From contig JBBDWJ010000118.1 of the NCBI GenBank assembly GCA_040902925.1, positions 1-38,324 on the forward strand: 38,324 bases of DNA, written 5' to 3'. This DNA is from JBBDWJ01 sp040902925 (GTDB taxonomy: Bacteria > Acidobacteriota > Terriglobia > Bryobacterales > UBA6623). The notes beneath the pieces were generated by a model, which had not been told where the DNA came from, did not search any database, and saw only the letters and a program-made list of their open reading frames with translations. A program made the position numbers and the translations under genes. Shown in pieces: positions 8,402 through 15,474 of this stretch. Numbering within the stretch: position 1 is the first letter of the stretch; each line of letters starts with the position of its first letter.

Positions 8402-8526
8402 GACAGGAACCTGCGCGCGACGGTAGGGACGCCTCTCTACAATGCTCCCTTACACATCGCCGGAAGTATTCCGACTCAGCCCGAGTGTATTCAAATGATG
8501 TGCCCACCTGCGCGGATGGGGCTCAG

Positions 8527-8541
8527 ATCGCCTGCGGCGAT
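8527..8541 (-). terminator. Small hairpin after the E1 gene, possible terminator
   Basis: ATCGCC-gca-GGCGAT forms a perfect 6-bp stem with a 3-nt loop, 30 nt past the stop of the E1 fusion gene. There is no U-tract, so intrinsic termination is doubtful. Confidence 0.25.
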
Positions 8542-8570
8542 GTTACCTGTGCAGAATCTCCGTCGACGCC

Positions 8571-10604
8571 CTAGTATTCCAGCAAACGCTCGGCCGCCGC
8601 GCGCACATCTTCGACAGCGGGCAGGGCCTCCAGCTCCAGGTTCGGCGCCGAGGGGATGAAGCAGTCGTCGGCGCCCACGCGGGCGACCGGAGCATCCAGC
8701 CAGTCGAAGCATTGGTCGGCGATTCGCGCCACGATTTCGGCCCCAAAACCCATCGTCAAGCTGTCCTCGTGGGCAACCATGACGCGGTTGGTTTTCTTGA
8801 CGCTCTCGAAAACCATCTCCTGATCCCAGGGAATGATCGACCGCAGGTCGATGACTTCAACGGAGTAACCCTGCTCTTCGAGTTCTTCGGCGGCCTTCAG
8901 GGCCAGATACACGGTGCTGCCCCAGGTGACGATGGTCAGATCGTCGCCGGCGCGGCGAATACGCCCCTTGCCGAACGGGATCAAGTAGTTCTCATCGGGC
9001 TCGGGGCTGCGGGCGTCGATGCGCCGATACAACCCCTTGTGCTCCAGGAACAGCACCGGGTCTTCGCAGCGCGCCGCTGTTTTGATGAGGCCCTTGGCGT
9101 CGGAGGCGCTGCTGGGATAGACAATGTACCAACCCGGGATGTGCGAGAAAAACGCCTCGATGTTGGCCGAATGCCACGGTCCGCCCTTGATGTAGCCGCC
9201 GCAGGCGACGCGCACGGTCATCGGGCATCCCCAGGCCCCATCGCCGCGCCAGCGCAGCGTCGCGATCTCATCGCGCATTTGCATGAAGCCGGGCCAGATG
9301 TAGTCGGCGAACTGAATCTCAACGATCGGCTGATAGCCGCCGGTGGCCATGCCGCTGGCGATGCCCACGATCGACGCCTCGGCCAGCGCCGAGTTGACGA
9401 CGCGCCCGGGGAACGCTTCGCCCAGGCCGCGCGTGACGCCAAACACACCGCCTTTGGGGTCGCCGATGTCCTCGCCCCACATCACGATCTTCGGGTTGCG
9501 CTCCATCTCTTCGCGCAGGCCGCGGTTGAGCGCCTGCACCATGCTGACGGCTTCTTCCGAAGCGTAATTGGGTTCGTTCTCTTCGGTGACGGGCAGGTTT
9601 TTCGAGAAGACGTGTTCGAGGAAGTCGTAGTGGGTGGGGTAAGGGTGGGAATCGGCAGCGTCGGCGGCCTCGTCTACCTCGACCTTGATCGACTCGCGAA
9701 GACTCTTGATCTTCGACTGGCTCAATAAATCGTGGCGCAGCAGATAGTTCTCGGTCTGCAGGATCGGGTCACGCTCCTGCATCGACTCGATCTCTTCGTT
9801 GCTGCGATATTTCCGCTGGTCGTCGGACGAGGAATGCGAGTCGAGCCGGATGACGTTGCATTCGATCAACGCCGGGCCGTCGCCCTTGCGGATGCGCTCG
9901 ATCAGCGGCGGCACCAACTGATACATCGGCTCGAACCAGGTGCCATCGAGGTGATACACGGGCAGCCCGAAACCCTCGGCGATCTGATGGATCTTCGAAG
10001 CCGTCTGGAAGTGCTGCGGCACGCTGATGGCGTAGCCGTTGTTCTGAACAACGAACAGCACCGGCAGCTTCTCGCGGTGGGCCCAATTGAGCGACTCGAA
10101 GAACTCACCCTCGCTGGTGGCGCCTTCCCCGGAGGAAACATAAACAACCTGGTCAGTCCCGTTGTGCTGGCAAGCCTTCGCCATGCCGACGGCCGGCAGG
10201 TATTGCGTGCCGGTGCAGGCCGTCTGGGCCACCAGATTCAGGTCCCGCGAAGACCACTGTTCAGGCATGTTGACGCCGCCCGAGTTCGGGTCGCCATCGC
10301 GGTTCAGCATGCCCAAAAAGACGTCCTTGAGCGGCATGCCCAGCGCAATCGCCACGCCCTTCTCGCGGTAGTAGGTGTAGAACCAGTCGTGCTTGGGCCG
10401 CAGCAGGATCGACATGCCCACCTGGACCTTCTCGTGCCCGCGCGTGGATGCGTAAAAGCCCACCTTCCCCTGCCGCACGAACACTTTCAGCCGCTCCTCG
10501 ACGTAGTACACGCGGAGCATCTTTTCGTAGAGCTCCAGCGTCACATCGTCGGGTACGATGCGGTCTTGTTTGGAAGGAGGTTTTTCCAAGGACGTTCGGG
10601 CCAT
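8571..10604 (-). CDS. 2-oxoacid dehydrogenase E1 component, fused alpha and beta subunits
   Basis: One 677-residue chain carries both halves of a thiamine diphosphate-dependent E1. Residues about 1-340 are the alpha part: GEG at 159-161 with the Asn188-Asn189 pair (VVQNNGYAISVP) is the ThDP/Mg site. A phosphorylation-loop-like SHSSSDDQRKYRS follows near 255-267. Residues about 345-677 are the beta part (MWGEDIGDPKGGVFGVTRGL, NSALAEASIVGIASGMA, VDLRSIIPWD-like block, MVAHEDS). The enzyme decarboxylates a 2-oxoacid and passes the acyl group to an E2 lipoyl domain. Features of the alpha loop favour a branched-chain-type or broad-range E1. No E2 or E3 gene is adjacent. The start ATG at 10604 has GGAAGGAGG-like purines inside the coding start region but no clear upstream Shine-Dalgarno. 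Confidence 0.93.
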   Translation of the reverse strand: MARTSLEKPPSKQDRIVPDDVTLELYEKMLRVYYVEERLKVFVRQGKVGFYASTRGHEKVQVGMSILLRPKHDWFYTYYREKGVAIALGMPLKDVFLGMLNRDGDPNSGGVNMPEQWSSRDLNLVAQTACTGTQYLPAVGMAKACQHNGTDQVVYVSSGEGATSEGEFFESLNWAHREKLPVLFVVQNNGYAISVPQHFQTASKIHQIAEGFGLPVYHLDGTWFEPMYQLVPPLIERIRKGDGPALIECNVIRLDSHSSSDDQRKYRSNEEIESMQERDPILQTENYLLRHDLLSQSKIKSLRESIKVEVDEAADAADSHPYPTHYDFLEHVFSKNLPVTEENEPNYASEEAVSMVQALNRGLREEMERNPKIVMWGEDIGDPKGGVFGVTRGLGEAFPGRVVNSALAEASIVGIASGMATGGYQPIVEIQFADYIWPGFMQMRDEIATLRWRGDGAWGCPMTVRVACGGYIKGGPWHSANIEAFFSHIPGWYIVYPSSASDAKGLIKTAARCEDPVLFLEHKGLYRRIDARSPEPDENYLIPFGKGRIRRAGDDLTIVTWGSTVYLALKAAEELEEQGYSVEVIDLRSIIPWDQEMVFESVKKTNRVMVAHEDSLTMGFGAEIVARIADQCFDWLDAPVARVGADDCFIPSAPNLELEALPAVEDVRAAAERLLEY

Positions 10605-10901
10605 GATTCGCTATTCCTTTACCGTTCGTCGATTTCCCTCATCGTCCCGCCGCGCCATCCAGAGGGCGCGGACACCCCCGCACGCCACAACAGTTCCATT
10701 CACGGGGGATCGTTCCCGGCTACTGCACTGGATGAATTGCGTGTTCAGGTGGTAGCAGGTCGGGATCTTGAGCTCTCACCGCCGGAAAACCGCTCCGAGC
10801 CGCTGGCTTGCCGGGTGAGCTTATCAATTGGGTGGGCCGAGTAGACCCTTGTAATTAAGATACCCTATCACGCCGCCGGTGGAACGCCGCCCGGCGCGTA
10901 T

Positions 10902-10947
10902 GTGGGGACCGGTACTCGTGCCGGCCCCGGCGGGTCGCAGACCCGCC
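10902..10947 (+). repeat. Two-stem palindromic repeat, family B, copy 1
   Basis: The outer stem GGGGACCGG-tactcgtg-CCGGCCCC has one A-C mismatch. It is followed directly by a perfect inner stem GGCGGGTC-gca-GACCCGCC (10929-10947). The outer stem and its loop are almost identical to the copy at 18287-18332. The inner stem differs at four base pairs, each of which is compensated on the other arm. Confidence 0.75.
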
Positions 10948-11013
10948 CGTGAGCCGGCCATTCCAGTCCCTCAAGCAGGCCCGTGCGCCGGCGCCCAAGC
11001 TTCCCGTTTTCAC

Positions 11014-11050
11014 CTTTTGCCTTTTTGCACTTTGCCTTTTGCCTTGCCTT
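11014..11050 (+). repeat. TTTTGCC-word pyrimidine tract
   Basis: About 37 nt are built from near-repeats of TTTTGCC and TTTGCAC on the plus strand, strongly asymmetric in pyrimidines. No function is evident. Confidence 0.5.
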
Positions 11051-11089
11051 CTCCCTCTGGACCTCCTTTCGTCGCAGTTCCACGGCGAA

Positions 11090-11116
11090 GGACCGGCAAG
11101 AGTACCGGTCCTCACC
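11090..11116 (-). repeat. Family B outer stem, inverted copy
   Basis: GGACCGG-caagagta-CCGGTCC followed by TCACC is the reverse complement of the family B outer stem, lacking the second (inner) stem. Confidence 0.65.
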
Positions 11117-11172
11117 TCCCGCCGTCCTTACTTGCCCGCTCCAATACCCATCTGCGACGCTGATTCTTCGCG

Positions 11173-12249
11173 ATGCGCGTCTGCTTTATCAGCCACAGCA
11201 ACTCCCCCTGGGCGCCTTACTACACCCGCTATTTTCAGGAGCGCGGCCACGAGGTGCATCTGCTGTCGTTTCACCCGCAGCTCATCCCGGGGATCACGAT
11301 GCACTACGTGGGAGCCGAGCCGGCCGACGGACGCCTCCCCAAGTGGATCTACCTCTGGCGAGTCCCCCGCATTCGACGCCTGCTTCGCAAGCTACGGCCG
11401 GATGTGGTGATGGCGACCTACGTGCGCTCGAACGGCCTGGTCGGGGCGATGGCGAAGTGCAGCCCGCTGGTCGTATCCTCTCGCGGCGTCATCGACTACG
11501 ACTTCGGGCTGCCGCCGGCCCTCAACGCGTGGGTAGTGCGCTGGATCGCCGGGCGGTCGGAGCTGCTGCACGCCTCCAGCGACGAGCTTGCCGAGGGATT
11601 CGAGCGCTTTGGGGTGCCGCGTGACAAATTCACGGTCATCCCGGTGGGCACCGACACGCAGATCTTCGCGCCACGCCCAGGACCCCGGCCGCCAGGCCCG
11701 TTGCGTATCATCTGCACGCGCAAACATGACGCCTTGTACGACAACGAAACGATCATCCGCGCGCTCGCCAAACTCAAGGCTGAAGGTCTCGCATTCGAGT
11801 TTCGCTTTACCGGCAGCGGCAGCCTGATCGGCTACAACAAGCGCCTGGCCGGCGAGCTTGGCCTCAACGATCGTGTGGAATTCCGCGGCGACGTCGCCCA
11901 CGAGCAGGTTCCCGATGAGCTGCGCTGGGGCGACCTTTATGTTTCGGCGGCGGAGTCCGACGGCGCTCCCAGCTCGCTGTTCGAGGCGATGAGCTGCAAG
12001 CTGTTTCCCATCGTCACCGGCGTTCGCGCCAACCAGGATTGGATCACGCATCGCGGCAACGGCTATCTGTTCCGGGTGCACGACAGCGAAGACTGCGCCG
12101 CGGGCCTGCGTTTCGCGGTTTCCGAACCGGAACGGGTGCGCGAGGCTCAGGAGCAGAATCGCAAAACCGTCGCCGAGCGCCTGGATCGCGCCACGGGCCT
12201 GGCGCGGCTCGAAAAGCTGCTGGAAAGAGCGGCTGCCATGCGCCGCTGA
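11173..12249 (+). CDS. GT4-family glycosyltransferase (GT-B fold)
   Basis: The 358-residue protein transfers a sugar from a nucleotide-sugar donor to an unknown acceptor, probably in envelope polysaccharide or glycolipid synthesis. The N-terminal Rossmann-like half begins RVCFISHSNSPWAPYYTRYF and includes RPDVVMATYVRSNGLVGAM. The C-terminal half starts near residue 175 after VIPVGTDTQIFAPRPGP, the linker typical of GT4. It holds FRFTGSGSLIGYNKRLA and the donor-site block SAAESDGAPSSLFEAMSC, whose acidic residues contact the nucleotide sugar. No membrane segment is present, so it is cytosolic or peripheral. It stands alone 61 nt before pyrR; no other glycan genes flank it. The ATG at 11173 lacks a Shine-Dalgarno. 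Confidence 0.9.
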   Translation: MRVCFISHSNSPWAPYYTRYFQERGHEVHLLSFHPQLIPGITMHYVGAEPADGRLPKWIYLWRVPRIRRLLRKLRPDVVMATYVRSNGLVGAMAKCSPLVVSSRGVIDYDFGLPPALNAWVVRWIAGRSELLHASSDELAEGFERFGVPRDKFTVIPVGTDTQIFAPRPGPRPPGPLRIICTRKHDALYDNETIIRALAKLKAEGLAFEFRFTGSGSLIGYNKRLAGELGLNDRVEFRGDVAHEQVPDELRWGDLYVSAAESDGAPSSLFEAMSCKLFPIVTGVRANQDWITHRGNGYLFRVHDSEDCAAGLRFAVSEPERVREAQEQNRKTVAERLDRATGLARLEKLLERAAAMRR

Positions 12250-12277
12250 GGGCCAAAGTCCCCCATTTTGCACCCTG

Positions 12278-12286
12278 TGGTATCTT
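12278..12286 (+). promoter_or_regulatory. Putative extended -10 element before pyrR
   Basis: TGGTATCTT resembles an extended -10 (TG-n-TATNNT). It lies 24 nt before the pyrR ATG, giving a very short leader. No -35 box and no PyrR-type antiterminator structure is seen in the 61-nt gap. Confidence 0.3.
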
Positions 12287-12310
12287 GGAATCGGAATTTC
12301 CCACCCGCCG

Positions 12311-12862
12311 ATGAGCACCTTACAGTTGAAATCCCAGTTGATGACCGATACGGAAATCGACAGGACGTTGGTCCGCCTGGCTCACGAGGTTGTTGGGAAA
12401 AACGACAGCTTTGAGCGGCTCGTGATCGTCGGCATCAAGCGGCGGGGCGCCGTGCTGGGCGAAAGATTGGGAGAGAAGATCGAGCAGCTTGAAAAAAAAG
12501 CCGTTCCCGTCGGAAGCCTCGATATCAAGCTGTACCGGGACGATCTCACGACGGTCGCCGAGCAGCCGGTGGTCGCCGGCGCGCAGCTTCCGTTTCCCCT
12601 GGCCGGCAAAGACGTGATTCTAGTAGACGATGTGCTCTACACGGGGCGCACCACGAGGGCGGCGCTCAATGCGCTGTTTGACCATGGCCGGCCGCGCTCG
12701 GTGCAGTTGCTGACGCTGATCGACCGCGGGCACCGTGAACTGCCGATCGAGGCGCGCTTCGTCGGGCGCTTTGTTTCGACCGCGGACAACGAAATCGTGG
12801 AAGTCAAGATGCAGTCGATCGACGGCGACGAAAAAGTTCTGCTCGTCGAAAAGGTGGACTAG
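12311..12862 (+). CDS. pyrR: PyrR, pyrimidine operon regulator / uracil phosphoribosyltransferase
   Basis: The 183-residue protein is a type I phosphoribosyltransferase. The PRPP-binding loop is VILVDDVLYTGRTTRAAL (about residues 102-119). The substrate-side block LVIVGIKRRGAVLGERL and the C-terminal ELPIEARFVGRFVSTADNEIVEV are characteristic of PyrR. In the known family PyrR binds pyr mRNA and attenuates transcription when UMP is high, and it has uracil phosphoribosyltransferase activity. Here it heads pyrR-pyrB-pyrC. I see no classical attenuator in the short gap ahead of it, so the site of RNA control, if any, is unclear. pyrB starts 3 nt after its stop. Confidence 0.95.
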   Translation: MSTLQLKSQLMTDTEIDRTLVRLAHEVVGKNDSFERLVIVGIKRRGAVLGERLGEKIEQLEKKAVPVGSLDIKLYRDDLTTVAEQPVVAGAQLPFPLAGKDVILVDDVLYTGRTTRAALNALFDHGRPRSVQLLTLIDRGHRELPIEARFVGRFVSTADNEIVEVKMQSIDGDEKVLLVEKVD

Positions 12863-12864
12863 GG

Positions 12865-13845
12865 TTGAGTCAATCGGTCACAGATAACCCGCAAAGCTCT
12901 CCGGCCGCCGCCGCCAGAGCCAGGATGAGTCCCATGTCCCGCAGCCTGCTCGGAATCGAAGGTCTCAGCCGCGATGAGATCGAGTGGCTGCTCGAAAAGG
13001 GCCGCAAATACAAGCCGATGCAGACCGAGTCGGTGAAGAAGCTCGACACCTTGCGCGGCAGGACGATCGTCAACCTGTTCTTCGAACCCTCGACGCGCAC
13101 CCGCACGAGTTTTGAAATCGCCGCCAAGCGGCTCGGCGCCGACACGGTCACGATCTCGGGCGACGGTTCGAGCTTGTCGAAGGGCGAATCCCTGGTCGAT
13201 ACGCTGAACACGCTTTCGGCGATGCGGCCCAACGCCATCGTGATGCGGCATTCCGCCTCCGGCGCGCCCCACTTCCTGCAGCGCTTTCTTTCGACCCCGA
13301 TCATCAACGCCGGCGACGGCCAGCACGAGCATCCTACGCAGGCCCTGCTCGACGCGCTGACGATTCTCGACTACCGCAAGAGCCTCGAAGGCCTGCGGGT
13401 AGCCATCATCGGCGACATTGCGCACAGCCGCGTGGCGCGTTCGAACGCCCACCTGCTGTCGAAGTTCGGCGCTGATCTGGTTCTTTGCGGGCCGGCGACG
13501 ATGCTGCCGCCTTCATTGGCTTCGCTGGTGCCGGGCGTGACCCTGACGACCAATATGGAAGAGGCGGTCAGCGGCGCGGACGTCATCATGATGTTGCGCG
13601 TGCAACTCGAACGCCAGAACATGTTGAGCTTCCCTAAAAACGAGTACTTCCAGTTCTACGGGCTCAACATCGAGCATCTAAAACTGGCCAAGCCCGACTC
13701 GATCGTGATGCATCCCGGCCCGATCAATCGAGGCCGCGAGCTGTCGTCGGAGGTAGCCGATTTTCCGCGCTCGGTGATCCTGAACCAGGTCGAAAACGGC
13801 GTGGCGATCCGCATGGCGGTGCTCGAAAGGACCTGCGCGGAGTAG
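12865..13845 (+). CDS. pyrB: Aspartate carbamoyltransferase catalytic chain
   Basis: PyrB condenses carbamoyl phosphate with aspartate, the committed step of pyrimidine synthesis. Numbering from the TTG start, the carbamoyl-phosphate motif Ser76-Thr-Arg-Thr-Arg80 lies in FFEPSTRTRTSFE. The mobile-loop lysine is in SSLSKGESLVDT. His156-Pro-Thr-Gln159 lies in GDGQHEHPTQALLD. The C-terminal domain contains MMLRVQLERQ and MHPGPINRG. I take the TTG at 12865 because AAGGTGG sits about 8 nt upstream and it nearly abuts the pyrR stop. ATGs at 12925 and 12934 are alternatives, since the first 20 residues are low-complexity. No regulatory chain gene (pyrI) is present; its absence next to pyrC is normal for ATCase-DHOase-type complexes. 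Confidence 0.94.
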   Translation: MSQSVTDNPQSSPAAAARARMSPMSRSLLGIEGLSRDEIEWLLEKGRKYKPMQTESVKKLDTLRGRTIVNLFFEPSTRTRTSFEIAAKRLGADTVTISGDGSSLSKGESLVDTLNTLSAMRPNAIVMRHSASGAPHFLQRFLSTPIINAGDGQHEHPTQALLDALTILDYRKSLEGLRVAIIGDIAHSRVARSNAHLLSKFGADLVLCGPATMLPPSLASLVPGVTLTTNMEEAVSGADVIMMLRVQLERQNMLSFPKNEYFQFYGLNIEHLKLAKPDSIVMHPGPINRGRELSSEVADFPRSVILNQVENGVAIRMAVLERTCAE

Positions 13846-13868
13846 GACTAAGCCGAGTAGGACCAAAT

Positions 13869-13892
13869 GGGACAGGCAATCTTGCCTGTCTA
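13869..13892 (+). repeat. Family A palindrome, copy 1 (pyrB-pyrC gap)
   Basis: GACAGGCAA-tc-TTGCCTGTC is a perfect 9-bp inverted repeat (13871-13890), preceded by GG. It lies 24 nt past the pyrB stop and resembles the copies at 13954, 19644 and 35036 with AGACA replaced by AGGCA. Confidence 0.7.
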
Positions 13893-13953
13893 TCCGGGGT
13901 ACGCGGGCGATGCCGCGGGCAACACTCACTGAGTTGATATCGAACTAATAAGC

Positions 13954-13979
13954 GGACAGACAGGATTGTCTGTCCCACC
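13954..13979 (+). repeat. Family A palindrome, copy 2 (pyrB-pyrC gap)
   Basis: GGACAGACA-ggat-TGTCTGTCC (13954-13975) is a perfect 9-bp inverted repeat with a 4-nt loop, in opposite loop orientation to the copies at 13869 and 35036. Together with copy 1 it fills most of the 164-nt gap between pyrB and pyrC. Confidence 0.75.
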
Positions 13980-14009
13980 AAGGCGCACACGAGTGCCTTT
14001 TCACGAACC

Positions 14010-15320
14010 ATGGGAAGACTGCTAGTTCAAAACGGCCGCGTGATCGACCCTGCTTCGGGCCTCGATGCGCAGCGCGACGTGTTGCTTGAGAACGGCCGTG
14101 TAGCCGCGATCGAGCCTCATATCGACGCCGGCGACACCGAGCGCTACGACGCCGCGGGGCAGATTGTGGCGCCTGGTTTTCTCGACATGCATGTCCACCT
14201 GCGCGAGCCCGGCATCGAGCACGCCGAAACGATTGAGACCGGCTCGAAAGCGGCGGCGGCGGGCGGTTTCACCTCGATTTGCTGCATGCCGAACACGACG
14301 CCGGTGAACGACAGCCCCACCGTCACCAGTTTTATCGTCGAACGGGCGCGGCGTTACGCGCCGGTGCGCGTGTTTCCGATCGGCGCGATCACCAAAGACA
14401 GCGAAGGCGAGCAGTTAGCCGAGATCGGCGCCATGAGGCTCGCCGGAGCGGTCGCGATTTCCGACGACGGCAGACCGGTGATGAACTCGCGCGTGATGCG
14501 TCGGGCCATGGAGTACGCCGGGTCGTTCGACCTGCCTGTCATCGACCATTGCGAGGATCTCAACCTTAGCCTCGGCGGCGACATTCACGAAGGGGCGTAT
14601 TCGGTGCGGCTGGGCCTGCGCGGCATTCCGGGCAGCTCCGAAGACGTCATGGTGGCGCGAGATATTATCCTCGCCGAGAGTCTCAACGTGCGTGTCCACA
14701 TCGCGCACATCTCGACCGCCAAGTCGATGCAGATGGTGCGCGACGCGCGGCGCGACGGCGTTCGCGTGACTTGCGAGGTCACCCCTCACCACTTCGCGCT
14801 CACCGACGCCGATATCAACGGCTACAACAGCAACTACAAGATGAAGCCGCCGCTGCGAGGCCATTGCGATATTGAGGCCGCGATCGCGGGCATTGTCGAC
14901 GGCACCATTGATGCCATAGCTACTGATCACGCTCCCCATACCGGCAATTCCAAGATGCAGGAGTTCGAGCGTTGCCCGTTTGGCGTGACCGGCCTGGAGA
15001 CCGCCCTGGGACTGGCACTCGAAAAGCTGTACCATGCGGGCAAGATTGATCTCAGGCGCCTCGTCGAGCTGTTCACCAGCGGCCCGGCCCGGGTGATCGG
15101 CCTGGAAGGCGGTAAACTTGCGGTCGGCGGTCCGGCCGATGTCACGATTTTCAGCCTTGACCGCGAGTGGACGTTCGACGTCAATCACACGCTGTCGAAA
15201 AGCAAGAATTCGCCCTTCGACCAGCATCTTTTTCGCGGCGGCCCGATCGCAACGATCGTTAACGGTACACTAGTGTGGGAACATCAACGAGGTCTCGTCA
15301 ACGGTAGCCACCGCTGGTGA
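14010..15320 (+). CDS. pyrC: Dihydroorotase, class I
   Basis: PyrC cyclises carbamoyl-aspartate to dihydroorotate. The 436-residue amidohydrolase has the zinc motif His61-x-His63 in FLDMHVHLREPG. Further blocks are AAAGGFTSICCMPNTTPVND, RVHIAHISTAKSM (a third metal His), EVTPHHFALTD, NSNYKMKPPLR and AIATDHAPHT, whose Asp is the catalytic base. ARVIGLEGGKLAVGGPADV marks the C-terminal beta sandwich. All catalytic residues are present, so it is expected to be active rather than a structural DHOase-like partner. It lies 164 nt after pyrB, the gap being occupied by two palindromes, so its expression may be uncoupled from pyrRB. No clear Shine-Dalgarno precedes the ATG. Confidence 0.95.
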   Translation: MGRLLVQNGRVIDPASGLDAQRDVLLENGRVAAIEPHIDAGDTERYDAAGQIVAPGFLDMHVHLREPGIEHAETIETGSKAAAAGGFTSICCMPNTTPVNDSPTVTSFIVERARRYAPVRVFPIGAITKDSEGEQLAEIGAMRLAGAVAISDDGRPVMNSRVMRRAMEYAGSFDLPVIDHCEDLNLSLGGDIHEGAYSVRLGLRGIPGSSEDVMVARDIILAESLNVRVHIAHISTAKSMQMVRDARRDGVRVTCEVTPHHFALTDADINGYNSNYKMKPPLRGHCDIEAAIAGIVDGTIDAIATDHAPHTGNSKMQEFERCPFGVTGLETALGLALEKLYHAGKIDLRRLVELFTSGPARVIGLEGGKLAVGGPADVTIFSLDREWTFDVNHTLSKSKNSPFDQHLFRGGPIATIVNGTLVWEHQRGLVNGSHRW

Positions 15321-15474
15321 CATAGAACCAACGCCGCTAAGCGGCCGCCCGAGGCAAGCCATCGCGAGACCGCCACGACGCCGATCGGGCGCTCTCCCCG
15401 CCCGACTTACAGCTCCCCCACGGCGACGCAGCCCGTAGCCCTGCTCCGGGGGACCAGACGAAAACGAGACCGCC

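Larger units (their letters stand above)
10605..11172. other. Intergenic region, 568 bp, with palindromic repeats
   Basis: Nothing here looks protein-coding. It holds, in order, the upstream region of the E1 fusion, a two-stem repeat (10902-10947), a pyrimidine tract built on repeated TTTTGCC words (11014-11050), and an inverted-orientation copy of the outer repeat stem (11090-11116). The glycosyltransferase starts at 11173 without a visible Shine-Dalgarno. Confidence 0.5.

Noticed and set aside
12250..12310. PyrR-binding attenuator ahead of pyrR
   Set aside because: The gap is too short and shows no antiterminator/terminator pair.
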